64,000 nt of DNA from Psychroflexus aurantiacus (GTDB lineage: Bacteria; Bacteroidota; Bacteroidia; Flavobacteriales; Flavobacteriaceae): the NCBI RefSeq assembly GCF_010820555.1, contig NZ_JAAIKD010000002.1, positions 248,001-312,000 on the forward strand. The letters are read 5' to 3'. The notes under the pieces were generated by a model, which saw nothing but the letters and a program-made list of their open reading frames with translations, had not been told where the DNA came from and did no database searches. The translations under genes and the position numbers were made by a program. Shown in pieces: positions 54,261-62,425 of this stretch (its first letter is position 1; every line of letters starts with the position of its first letter).

Positions 54261-54350
54261 TACTGTTTCTTATTTCCTGATTCGTTGCTAATTGGGCATT
54301 GCTCTAGGCTCCTTGTTCTTTTCTCTATTTTACTACCTACCCACTACTCA
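54242..54350 (+). repeat. Duplicated ald downstream flank
   Basis: CTGGTATCAGTCTTGTATA matches the sequence after the intact ald stop. CTCCTTGTTCTTTTCTCTAT at 54309 is repeated exactly at 52672, followed in both by a CCCACTACTC. The duplication therefore covered ald with both flanks. Confidence 0.8.
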
Positions 54351-54426
54351 CTTGTCCTGGTTCCTGTTTCATTACTGGTTACTTATTACTCTTTACTTTC
54401 TCCATCAAAACTCCAATAATTAAACT

Positions 54427-54434
54427 TACTTTTG
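54427..54434 (+). promoter_or_regulatory. TAnnTTTG -7 element for rnpB
   Basis: TACTTTTG is a full consensus match, ending three to six bases before the likely 5' end of RNase P RNA. Confidence 0.55.
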
Positions 54435-54437
54435 CAG

Positions 54438-54776
54438 CGCAGGTCGCCCTATCGCTGTCCCGGGAAATCGGGAGAGAGGAAAGTCCGGACACCATAGCAC
54501 AACATAGCGGGTAACGCCCGTCGTCCCGTCCCGATCCCGATAGCTATCGGGACTATCGGGACGGGGAAGGACCAGTGCAACAGAAAGCAAGTACAGTTCG
54601 GCTGTAGTGAAATCGGTAAACTCTATGTGGTGAAATGTTATGTAAACCAAGGCTTGAGGGTTGTGCGCCCGATCTTGGAGGGTAAACAGATTGAGGTTTT
54701 TGGTAACAAAAATCCTAGATAAATGATAGGGTCCCGATTTCGATCGGGAACAGAATCCGGCTTACAGACCTGCTTT
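54438..54776 (+). ncRNA. rnpB: RNase P RNA, bacterial class A
   Basis: The conserved 5' core GAGGAAAGTCCGGACACC is at about 54475-54492. ACAGAAAGCAAGTACAG and the joining region GGTAAACTCTATGTGG follow. The 3' core CAGAATCCGGCTTACAGACC closes the RNA, with GCAGGTC near the 5' end pairing with GACCTGC at the 3' end. It matures tRNA 5' ends. A P12-type arm carries the perfect palindrome CCCGATAGCTATCGGG, and another arm near 54732 repeats a CCCGAT...ATCGGG pairing. A T-run after 54776 fits termination. Ends are approximate. Confidence 0.95.
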
Positions 54777-54892
54777 TTTTCTTTTTTTGATTTTGTGTAC
54801 AACACATTTTAAAAGGTCACGATATTTGCTTCAACCCCCGTCCTGCCTGAAAGCGGTTGCCTGGTGAGGAAGACGATTGAAAATCTTTTTAA

Positions 54893-54928
54893 ATAAACTG
54901 GAGGCTTCAGGCAACGCTGAAGGTTTAT
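54893..54928 (+). other. Leader hairpin before the sigma-factor gene
   Basis: ATAAAC pairs with GTTTAT, and CTTCAG with CTGAAG, around GCAACG, leaving a 6-base asymmetric bulge. It ends 34 bases before the GTG start. The rest of the 54788-54962 spacer shows no gene. Confidence 0.35.
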
Positions 54929-54962
54929 TCCTCGTCTATATAAATAGATACCCTGTTTAACT

Positions 54963-55526
54963 GTGAAACTGATCAAGCTACATAAAGACTTAGAGCAAAA
55001 TATTCGGGAGGCCCAACGCCACAACCAGAAGGCACAGTACCGCCTTTACAGGCAGTTTGCTCCCAAAATGCTCTCGGTTTGCAGGCTTTACATTTCAGAC
55101 CTTCATCATGCCGAAGATGTGATGTCCACCGGCTTTGTGAAAGTCTTTAAAAACCTGCATCGCTTCGAACACAAAGGGAGTTTTGAAGGCTGGGTCCGTC
55201 GCATCATGGTGACTACAGCAATTGATTTCCTCAGACAGCAAAAAGACATCGAATTTTCTACCGATGAGGTAGAGCATTTTGAAGTGGTCCGGATGCCGGG
55301 CCTGACCGAGTGGTCGGTGGAGGAGCTGCAGGAAGTTATCGACGAACTGCCGGAAGGCTACAGACTCGTATTCACCATGCATGTGATCGAAGACTATACG
55401 CACAAAGCCATTGCAGAAACGCTCAATATTACGGAAGCAACCTCCAGGTCGCAGCTGTTTAAAGCCAGGCGACTGCTCAAAACAAAATTAGAAACCTTAA
55501 GCGCCACAGCTCATGGACAAGTTTAA
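54963..55526 (+). CDS. ECF-type RNA polymerase sigma-70 factor
   Basis: The GTG at 54963 (MKLIKLHKDLEQNI) was chosen because homologues begin MKxIxLHK. The 187-residue protein has region 2 (LYRQFAPKMLSVC, HHAEDVMSTGFVKVF, GSFEGWVRRIMVTTAIDFLR) and region 4 (ELPEGYRLVFTMHVIEDYTH, then KAIAETLNITEATSRSQLFKA as a helix-turn-helix). It overlaps the next gene, a membrane-anchored candidate anti-sigma factor, by 14 bases. A beta-barrel gene follows, so the operon is probably an envelope-signal circuit. Confidence 0.92.
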   Translation: MKLIKLHKDLEQNIREAQRHNQKAQYRLYRQFAPKMLSVCRLYISDLHHAEDVMSTGFVKVFKNLHRFEHKGSFEGWVRRIMVTTAIDFLRQQKDIEFSTDEVEHFEVVRMPGLTEWSVEELQEVIDELPEGYRLVFTMHVIEDYTHKAIAETLNITEATSRSQLFKARRLLKTKLETLSATAHGQV

Positions 55527-56175
55527 AAACGACATACAGCATAAGTTCAACCAGCGAGACATCCAGCCAACGGAGGAAGCCTGGGGAAAAATCACCGGAG
55601 AATTAGCCAGTTCCCGCATATCTATAACGAAAAGCTTGTGGTTTTGGAGCGGCATTGCCGCCGGGTTTATCGGGCTCTTGGTTTTATTGTCTCCAGCTTA
55701 TTTTTCTGTTTCTACAGAGGAAGGACCTATGGTCAATTCAGAAGAAAAGGAAACTCAGGACATGGAGCCTGAAAGACCGATAATCCTATCTGTCATTCAG
55801 CTTCAGCCTAAAGCGGTAAAAGCTTCATTCGTTCAGCTACCCAAATCCAAGATAATAATCGAAGCTCCTAAATCTATCAGCACCGGTACCCTAAAACCTA
55901 ATCACCTTAAGCCTAAAACCTTACTGACCGAGGTAGAGCAGGAGCTCGAAGAGGAGCGTTTTCGTCAGCAGAATCTAAGCGAAGTGGATGCCTTATTAGC
56001 ACAGGCCAGAGCCGATTTATCCACGAAGAGGGATAAACAGATTTTCGATCAGCTCTCGGCAGAACGCCTTTTGGCTGAGGTGGATCGTGAAAACCCAGAC
56101 TCTTTTAAAGATAAAATCTGGAAGTTTATAGAAGTGAATTTCAACGAATTAAAATCTAGCCTCGGGGCTAGGTAG
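55513..56175 (+). CDS. Single-span membrane protein, candidate anti-sigma factor
   Basis: The 220-residue protein has an N-terminal cytoplasmic segment (about 40 residues, FNQRDIQPTEEAWGKI), one membrane helix at about 43-63 (LWFWSGIAAGFIGLLVLL), and a charged periplasmic part with a helical stretch (EQELEEERFRQQNL). No zinc-type anti-sigma motif is visible. The 14-base overlap with the sigma gene is the main reason to call it an anti-sigma candidate. A beta-barrel gene follows at 56263. Confidence 0.75.
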   Translation: MDKFKNDIQHKFNQRDIQPTEEAWGKITGELASSRISITKSLWFWSGIAAGFIGLLVLLSPAYFSVSTEEGPMVNSEEKETQDMEPERPIILSVIQLQPKAVKASFVQLPKSKIIIEAPKSISTGTLKPNHLKPKTLLTEVEQELEEERFRQQNLSEVDALLAQARADLSTKRDKQIFDQLSAERLLAEVDRENPDSFKDKIWKFIEVNFNELKSSLGAR

Positions 56176-56262
56176 TTATAATCCAATACAGCTATGTTGG
56201 CGCCCAATTTAAAGACATACCTGTTGTATTTATCTAATGTTCAACCTTTAAATTTTAAAATT

Positions 56263-57384
56263 ATGCCTATTAAAATAACACTTATAGTCCTGTTTTTAGC
56301 CAGTATATGGAGCACATCACTTGTGGCACAGAACAGAGATTTTTCGATCTTTTCTAAGAATGAAACTTTAGAGCTAAAGCAGCTTCTCAACAGGATTGAA
56401 ACCGAAGAAAAGCGCTTTTTGAGTACTAAAGTGAGTAAAATCAATTCTCAGCTGGAAAACGGAGAGCTTTCACCTGCTGAAGCTGAGGAACTCAAGATGG
56501 AGGCTGCAACAGAGTCTGCTGCAAACATAGAAGAAGCTCAGGAATTGCTTATCGACTGGGCTTCTTTTCAAAAAAGGAAATATAACGAAGTAGACTTTGA
56601 TCAGTTTGAAGACTATGATTCTTATCTGTCCATTATCGATGAATTGGGTCTAAGTCCATCAAGTTTTACCTTCGACCTGTTTGAAATTTCATCTAAGAAG
56701 GAGGTTTCACAGGAGACTTTAAAACACCGGGATCTTCCCTATTCATCCAGAACAAGCGGGGCAGTTTTCTCCAGTTTGTCTTTCAACAATGCGGTTTTGG
56801 AGGGGGGAAGTATAGACGACACCTCCTTCAAATTTGGGGGAAGCCGTAGCTTTGAAATTGGGTATGAGTGGAGTACACGGGTGTTTAAAGAAACCAATTT
56901 TTTAAGATTGAATTATGGCGTTTCTGTTCAGTTTAACGGCTTAAAACCAAAAAACAATTCCGTTTTTGTTCAAAATGGCGAACAGACCGAACTCCAAGAG
57001 TTTGGGTTTGATCTGGATAAATCGAAATTCAGAATGGACAATTTAATCGTTCCGGTTCATCTTCAGTTTGGAAGTTCAAAGACCACGGTTCTGGACAATG
57101 GCAACAAGCGCTTTAGTGATCATGATTTTAAAGTAGGTCTGGGTGGATTTGCAGGTATAAATATACTGAATACTCAGAAGTTAAAGTACAATGACGGCCG
57201 AACCGATGTAAAGCTTCGGGAGCGGGATGACTTCAACACCAATAACCTGTTGTATGGCCTTAGTGCTTATATAGGCTGGGAAAACATGGCGGTCTTTGCT
57301 CAGTATAACCTCAATTCCATTTTCAGCGACAACCTAACCGACTTGAATAATTTCCAGATTGGTATCCGGACACATTGGGATTAA
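56263..57384 (+). CDS. Outer-membrane beta-barrel-like protein with helical N-domain
   Basis: The start at 56263 (MPIKITLIVLFLASIWSTSLVAQ) yields a good signal peptide; the longer frame from 56194 would bury it. The 373-residue protein has a Glu-rich helical region (about 30-100), then amphipathic strands typical of PorT-like barrels (GGSRSFEIGYEWSTRVF, KVGLGGFAGINIL, LLYGLSAYIGWENM), ending FQIGIRTHWD. It is the third gene of the sigma/anti-sigma operon and a likely target or signal partner. A terminator follows. Confidence 0.78.
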   Translation: MPIKITLIVLFLASIWSTSLVAQNRDFSIFSKNETLELKQLLNRIETEEKRFLSTKVSKINSQLENGELSPAEAEELKMEAATESAANIEEAQELLIDWASFQKRKYNEVDFDQFEDYDSYLSIIDELGLSPSSFTFDLFEISSKKEVSQETLKHRDLPYSSRTSGAVFSSLSFNNAVLEGGSIDDTSFKFGGSRSFEIGYEWSTRVFKETNFLRLNYGVSVQFNGLKPKNNSVFVQNGEQTELQEFGFDLDKSKFRMDNLIVPVHLQFGSSKTTVLDNGNKRFSDHDFKVGLGGFAGINILNTQKLKYNDGRTDVKLRERDDFNTNNLLYGLSAYIGWENMAVFAQYNLNSIFSDNLTDLNNFQIGIRTHWD

Positions 57385-57402
57385 GTCTATTAAATCACAA
57401 TC

Positions 57403-57447
57403 AAAACAGGCTCTTGTTGAACAACAGGAGCCTGTTTTCTTTTTTTG
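57403..57447 (+). terminator. Intrinsic terminator after the sigma-factor operon
   Basis: AAAACAGGCTC pairs with GAGCCTGTTTT, with an inner TGTTG/CAACA extension and a T-rich tail. Confidence 0.88.
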
Positions 57448-57539
57448 TTAGTCTCTGCGAATGTGGCTGATGAGGAAGCTGTTTCAAATTTACCGATCGC
57501 TGATCGTTTTGATGAAGCTTTTTCGCTTCGACGAGCCTT

Positions 57540-57557
57540 CCTGCCGGCAAAGGCAGG
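57540..57557. repeat. REP-like palindrome
   Basis: CCTGCCGGCAAAGGCAGG is an inverted repeat of CCTGCC and GGCAGG. A related element occurs at 59220-59249. Such short palindromes are typical extragenic repeats near 3' ends of genes. Confidence 0.55.
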
Positions 57558-57601
57558 CAGAATGACAAATTATGTTTAAACCAGTGGACCGGTCAACCAG
57601 T

Positions 57602-59065
57602 CTATCCTTTTACCGGTATTTGCTTCAAGACCTCCTGAGTCAGTTTCCAGAACTTTTGGGTACTGGAAATGCTGGCGCGTTCGTCTGGCGAGTGCGCCCC
57701 GCGAATGGTCGGTCCAAAGGAAATCATATCCATTTCGGGATAATGACTGCCTAAAATCCCGCATTCCAGACCTGCATGGCAGGCGGCGACATGGGCTTTT
57801 TCATTGTTTTGTTCCTGGTAAATGCGGTCGACGACCTTAAGAATTTCTGAAGACGGGTCGGGTGACCAGCCTGGATAATCCCCGGATAGGTCAACCTGAA
57901 AACCAGCCAGATCAAAAGCCGAACTTAAGGAATTCACCAGATCGTCTTTGGACGACGCCAGTGAGGATCTCGTCAGGCATAAGACTTCAATCTTTCCGCC
58001 TCCCAGCGAGATTTTAGCGATATTGTTGGAGGTTTCTACCAAACCTTCAATGTCAGGACTCATTCGGTACACCCCGTTATGCGCGGCGTAAATGGATTTC
58101 AACACCGCATCCTGCACATCGCTGCTCATGATTTTCTTAGGCAATTCGGTTTGTTCCAGGTCAAACTTCATCTCCGGCTCAAGGCTGGCAAATTCAGATT
58201 TGATCTCATGAAAAAGGGTATGGAGGGCATCCTCAAACTTGTCTTTGTGGTCCCGGTGTACGATGACCACGGCTTCGCTTTCACGCGGAATGGCATTTCT
58301 GAGTCCTCCGCCTTCAATGCTTGCGACTCGGGAGTTTACCGTTGTATAGGCGGAGTACAAGAGTCGGTTCATCAGGACATTGGCATTGGCCAGGCCTTTG
58401 ATGATGTCCATGCCTGAATGTCCGCCCTGCAAACCTTTGAGCTTGAGTTTGTAAGCCAGCGAATTTTCGGGAATCGATTCTTCGATATAAAAACGTGTGG
58501 CGGTCATGTCCACGCCACCCGCACAGCCAATCCCGATTTCGTCATCCTCCTCGGTATCGAGGTTGAGTAAAACCTCACCGTCCAGAATACTGCCATCCAG
58601 CTCTTTGGCACCGGTCATGCCCGTTTCCTCATCGATGGTAAATAAAGCTTCTAGGGCGGGATGCGGCAGATCCTTGCTTTCCAAAATCGCCATAATCGTG
58701 GCCACGCCAAGTCCGTTATCGGCGCCAAGCGTGGTCCCCTCGGCTTTTACCCAGTCGCCATCCACATACATGCGAATACCCTCGGTATCAAAATCGAAAT
58801 CCGTATCGTTATTTTTTTGATGAACCATGTCCAGATGCGACTGTAAAACCGTGGTTTTGCGATCGTCCATGCCGGAAGTCGCCGGTTTTTTGATGATTAC
58901 ATTTCCAACTTTATCCTGAAGGGTTTCGAGACCCAAAGATTTCCCGAACTGCATCATAAATTCAATGACGCGTTCTTCTTTTTTGGAAGCTCTCGGCACG
59001 GCGTTTAAGTCTGAAAAGTTTTTCCAGATTGCTTTAGGTTCAAGGTCTTGTATAGGGCTGCTCAT
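57602..59065 (-). CDS. pepD: Aminoacyl-histidine dipeptidase (M20, PepD)
   Basis: The 487-residue cytosolic metallopeptidase has VLQSHLDMVHQKN (first zinc His), TTLGADNGLGVA (bridging Asp), TIDEETGMTGAKEL (general base Glu and ligand), LNLDTEEDDEIGIGCAGG, a dimerisation insert, and HVAACHAGLECG near the C-terminus. It cleaves Xaa-His dipeptides such as carnosine and others. Length matches E. coli PepD. A TAnnTTTG element is 17 bases upstream. Monocistronic. Confidence 0.95.
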   Translation of the reverse strand: MSSPIQDLEPKAIWKNFSDLNAVPRASKKEERVIEFMMQFGKSLGLETLQDKVGNVIIKKPATSGMDDRKTTVLQSHLDMVHQKNNDTDFDFDTEGIRMYVDGDWVKAEGTTLGADNGLGVATIMAILESKDLPHPALEALFTIDEETGMTGAKELDGSILDGEVLLNLDTEEDDEIGIGCAGGVDMTATRFYIEESIPENSLAYKLKLKGLQGGHSGMDIIKGLANANVLMNRLLYSAYTTVNSRVASIEGGGLRNAIPRESEAVVIVHRDHKDKFEDALHTLFHEIKSEFASLEPEMKFDLEQTELPKKIMSSDVQDAVLKSIYAAHNGVYRMSPDIEGLVETSNNIAKISLGGGKIEVLCLTRSSLASSKDDLVNSLSSAFDLAGFQVDLSGDYPGWSPDPSSEILKVVDRIYQEQNNEKAHVAACHAGLECGILGSHYPEMDMISFGPTIRGAHSPDERASISSTQKFWKLTQEVLKQIPVKG

Positions 59066-59082
59066 GTGTGTTATGTTTTTTA

Positions 59083-59090
59083 CAAAGTTA
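59083..59090 (-). promoter_or_regulatory. TAnnTTTG -7 element for pepD
   Basis: The minus strand reads TAACTTTG, a full match ending 17 bases before the pepD ATG. Confidence 0.48.
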
Positions 59091-59219
59091 AGAGGCTTGT
59101 TCTAAATGGATGGTAAGGAAGTGATAAAATTGTGTTGTGGTTTTAGTTCTTCTGATAGTATCATTTGATACTATTGAAAATAGGTCTCGACTTTCAGCTT
59201 GTTTTTTGTTTAGGTTAGA

Positions 59220-59249
59220 GCCTGCCTTCCAAGGGGACCGCAGGCAGGC
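59220..59249. repeat. REP-like palindrome in the pepD-SDR spacer
   Basis: GCCTGCCTTCC pairs imperfectly with GCAGGCAGGC across AAGGGGACC. The 372-base spacer 59066-59437 otherwise shows only the pepD promoter and no gene. Confidence 0.5.
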
Positions 59250-59437
59250 GCAGTCGAGAGGTCGACCCAAGAGGGGCTTCAGCTGTAGATACCGCATTTG
59301 GATACTTCAGATGAACGCTCACGTATATACACAACTACATCTTCAAACTGCCATTAAGCCCCAGTTCCCGGCATCAGGTCTGCGTTAAGGTTTTAAGCTG
59401 GTGATATCGCAAAACCTGAACGCCAGCAGGGGCAAAA

Positions 59438-60199
59438 TCAATCTTGACTGGACTTGTTGATCATTCCGCTGCCGGCCTGGGCGGTAGGCATGACCACAAG
59501 GTCGGCGATGTTGACGTGATAGGGCCGGGTGACCGTGAAGTGAATAATGTCGGCGATATCTTCTGGCTGCAGGGCTTTGTAGCCTTTGTAAACCTGCTCG
59601 GCACGATCTTCATCGCCTTTGAATCTGACTTTGCTGAATTCGGTTTCGACCATGCCGGGATTGATGGCGCCCACGCGTATGCCGTGCGCATTCAAATCCA
59701 TGCGCATGCCTTTATTGATCGCGTCCACGGCGTGTTTGCTGGCGCAATAAACGTTACCTTTGGGGTAAACTTCCTTGCCTGCCGTAGAACCGATGTTGAT
59801 GATATGGCCGTCATTATTCTTGATCATGGTCCGTATGATCGGCTGAGAAACATAGAGTAAGCCTTTCACATTGATGTCCAGCATAGCATCCCAGTCTGTA
59901 GAAGAGCCCTCTTGTATGTAATCCAGACCATGGGCGTTGCCGGCATTGTTGATAAGGATTTGAATGGCTTTAAATTCAGTTGGGAGGGATTCCAGGGCTT
60001 CGTTTACCGCTTGCTGATCCCTTACATCAAAATTGAGGGTGGTGACTTTCGTCTGTGAAGACAACTCTGATTTTAAGTCATCCAGACGCTCCTGCCGACG
60101 ACCACAGAGTATAAGTTTGAAGCCTTCTTTGGCAAATTGTCTGGCGGTGGCCAATCCTATTCCACTGCTGGCTCCAGTAATGAGTACTGTTTTGGACAT
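59438..60199 (-). CDS. Short-chain dehydrogenase/reductase (YdfG-like)
   Basis: The start at 60199 (MSKTVLITGASSGIGLAT) was chosen; nine extra upstream residues have no homology signal. The 253-residue classical SDR has the TGASSGIG cofactor loop, NNAG, and the catalytic Ser (NIGSTAG) and YCASK Tyr/Lys pair. GRRQERL after strand 2 favours NADP. It resembles YdfG-type 3-hydroxy acid or serine dehydrogenases. The substrate is not readable. Monocistronic. Confidence 0.92.
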   Translation of the reverse strand: MSKTVLITGASSGIGLATARQFAKEGFKLILCGRRQERLDDLKSELSSQTKVTTLNFDVRDQQAVNEALESLPTEFKAIQILINNAGNAHGLDYIQEGSSTDWDAMLDINVKGLLYVSQPIIRTMIKNNDGHIINIGSTAGKEVYPKGNVYCASKHAVDAINKGMRMDLNAHGIRVGAINPGMVETEFSKVRFKGDEDRAEQVYKGYKALQPEDIADIIHFTVTRPYHVNIADLVVMPTAQAGSGMINKSSQD

Positions 60200-60294
60200 A
60201 CATTTGTTTTTGATAAATGTAAGCAAAAGCTTTTAAATTTATGAACTGAGTTGCTTTTTGAATGAAAATTCAGACTAATTTCGCTTTATAAAAA

Positions 60295-61260
60295 ATGCAT
60301 ATGTTAGTTGAAATACTTTTGGTAATTTTTGGCTTTGTCCTGTTGATTTTCGGAGCGGATGCTTTGGTAAAAGGCGCCTCAGCCCTGGCCCGACGACTGA
60401 ACATGTCTGATCTTGCCATTGGACTTACCATAGTGGCTTTCGGCACATCGGCCCCTGAACTGGTGGTGAGTTCTGTGGCTTCCGTACAGGGGCAGTCAGA
60501 TTTGATTTTGGGCAATGTCCTGGGCAGTAATCTGTTTAACCTGATGATGATTTTGGGCATTGTAGGCCTCATCAAACCCATTACCGTACAAAAAAGCATG
60601 GTGTGGATAGAAATTCCTATTTCCCTTGTTGTAATCATAGTCCTTTATATCTTGTCAAACGCATGGTTTGGAAGCAGCACCGCCAAGGTGTCCTGGGGCG
60701 ATGCCCTGGTTTTACTGCTTTTATTCGCAGGGTTTATGTATTATATCTATCGGGGGCTTTCTTCCGAAACAGTGAAGAAGTCAGATGACAGCCCTCCTGC
60801 TCAGGATTACACGACCACTAAAATGACGCTTTTGGTGGTCTTTGGTTTAGCCGGTCTGGTTTACGGTGGACACCTGGTGGTGAGCAATGCGACGGATATG
60901 GCCCTGGAATTTGGAATCAGTGAAAAAGTGATAGGATTAACCATCGTTGCTGCTGGAACCTCCCTGCCGGAGCTGGTGACTTCCATAGTGGCTGCGCTTA
61001 AGAAAAACGCCGACATCGCCATTGGTAACGTGATTGGTTCCAATATATTCAACGTGCTTTTGATAGTACCGGTGAGTGCCCTGATCAAACCTATTGCTTA
61101 CAATGTGTCTTTCAATTTTGAAATGTATCTGCTTGTGGGGGCTACCTTGTTTTTGTTTATCGCTATGTTCAGCGGTAAAGCCAAACGCCTGGACCGCTGG
61201 GAGGCTCTCCTGCTGCTTGTCGGCTTTGTGGTTTATACCGGCTATATGATATCAAAATAA
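60295..61260 (+). CDS. Calcium/sodium exchanger family protein (YrbG-like)
   Basis: The 321-residue inner-membrane protein has ten helices in two inverted halves. Each half carries the exchanger alpha-repeat: GLTIVAFGTSAPELVVS plus LGNVLGSNLFNLMMI in the first, and GLTIVAAGTSLPELVTS plus IGNVIGSNIFNVLLI in the second. Both metal-binding Glu residues are present. It exports Ca or exchanges it for Na. A second ATG two codons later is an equally good start. Monocistronic, or promoter-distal to nothing visible. Confidence 0.94.
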   Translation: MHMLVEILLVIFGFVLLIFGADALVKGASALARRLNMSDLAIGLTIVAFGTSAPELVVSSVASVQGQSDLILGNVLGSNLFNLMMILGIVGLIKPITVQKSMVWIEIPISLVVIIVLYILSNAWFGSSTAKVSWGDALVLLLLFAGFMYYIYRGLSSETVKKSDDSPPAQDYTTTKMTLLVVFGLAGLVYGGHLVVSNATDMALEFGISEKVIGLTIVAAGTSLPELVTSIVAALKKNADIAIGNVIGSNIFNVLLIVPVSALIKPIAYNVSFNFEMYLLVGATLFLFIAMFSGKAKRLDRWEALLLLVGFVVYTGYMISK

Positions 61261-61318
61261 ATTCGGATTTTGAAAGTACTGTGTGATTTCTTTAACTTGT
61301 CAGCCAAAATTGAATTCT

Positions 61319-62425
61319 ATGAAATTGACTTGTGTAGTTTTTCTGTCTTTAGCGTTCTGGAGTTGTCAGAAGTCACCGGATACCCAAGGCGGAACCAAAT
61401 CTCCGTTTGAGACCCATTCTTTTCCTGAATTTGGGATTGAAGAAGCAGAACAGCTAGCTGAACTTCCCTTGGAGTGCATCACTCAGGAATTCCCGAACAA
61501 ACTGGGTCAGGTGCTGGGCTCGGGAGCCGATTTGGCCAGACCTAAAGATCTGCGCCCTGCCTTTTATGGCTGTTTCGACTGGCATTCTGCTGTGCACAGT
61601 CAGTGGTCTTTGGTGAAACTGCTCAAATCCTTTCCAGAACTTAAGCAGGCGGATAATATCAGAAGTGCTTTATCGCAAAGGCTTACGGCAGAACACATTC
61701 AAACCGAAATCGAGTTTTTTGAAACCGAACACAATACAAATTTTGAACGCACTTACGGCTGGGCCTGGCTGTTTACCCTGGCCAGAGAACTCAAAACCTG
61801 GGAAGACCCTCAGGCACAGGAATGGCTCACTAATCTGATGCCGCTTGTCGAGTTGCTGGAAGACAAAATGATGGCGTTTTTGCCCAAACTGGTCTATCCC
61901 ATTCGGGTGGGAGAACATCCCAACACCGCTTTTGCCTTGTCCATGACTTTAGATTATGCGAAGACTTTTGAAAAAGAAGCGCTCAGGGCACTCCTCTTCA
62001 AGCGCTCCAGGGATTTTTACCTCGGGGATAAAAATTGCCCGATCGGGTGGGAGCCAAGCGGCTACGATTTTTTATCGCCATGTCTGGAAGAAGCTTCTCT
62101 GATGGCTAAAGTGTTGCCTGAAAATGAATTTCAAGTCTGGGCCAGGGACTTTATGCCGGAATTATTTTCAAAATATTTTTCTTTAGAGGTTGCTGAAGTA
62201 AGCGACAGGAGCGATGGAAAGCTGGTACACCTGGATGGTCTCAATTTCAGCAGAGCCTGGAACCTCTATGAACTGGCCGATACTTATGAAGCCTTTTATC
62301 ATCTGAAAACCACAGGAGATAAACATTTTGCGAAAGCCTATCCGAATTTATTTGGCGATACCTATGAGGGCTCGCACTGGCTGGGAACCTTTGCGCTTTA
62401 TGCACTCGAAAAGCGTCCTGAATGA
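61319..62425 (+). CDS. DUF2891 lipoprotein
   Basis: The start at 61319 gives a lipoprotein signal (MKLTCVVFLSLAFWSC, lipidated Cys16). The 368-residue protein shows the DUF2891 pattern LPLECITQEFPNK, RPAFYGCFDWHSAVHSQWSLV, GWAWLFTLA, HPNTAFALSM and LDGLNFSRAWNLYELA. It is rich in Trp and His and mainly helical, like alpha/alpha-barrel enzymes, but the activity is unknown. The stop overlaps the start of an Nramp-like transporter (ATGA), so the two are cotranslated, suggesting a joint transport-related role. Confidence 0.9.
   Translation: MKLTCVVFLSLAFWSCQKSPDTQGGTKSPFETHSFPEFGIEEAEQLAELPLECITQEFPNKLGQVLGSGADLARPKDLRPAFYGCFDWHSAVHSQWSLVKLLKSFPELKQADNIRSALSQRLTAEHIQTEIEFFETEHNTNFERTYGWAWLFTLARELKTWEDPQAQEWLTNLMPLVELLEDKMMAFLPKLVYPIRVGEHPNTAFALSMTLDYAKTFEKEALRALLFKRSRDFYLGDKNCPIGWEPSGYDFLSPCLEEASLMAKVLPENEFQVWARDFMPELFSKYFSLEVAEVSDRSDGKLVHLDGLNFSRAWNLYELADTYEAFYHLKTTGDKHFAKAYPNLFGDTYEGSHWLGTFALYALEKRPE

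Noticed and set aside
51422-54350. Composite transposon around the reductase gene
   Set aside because: The two flanking similar segments are ald copies, not insertion sequences; no transposase or terminal inverted repeats are present.
54426-54650. Open frame of 74 codons on the minus strand
   Set aside because: It lies antisense to the conserved RNase P RNA core; the RNA explains the sequence.
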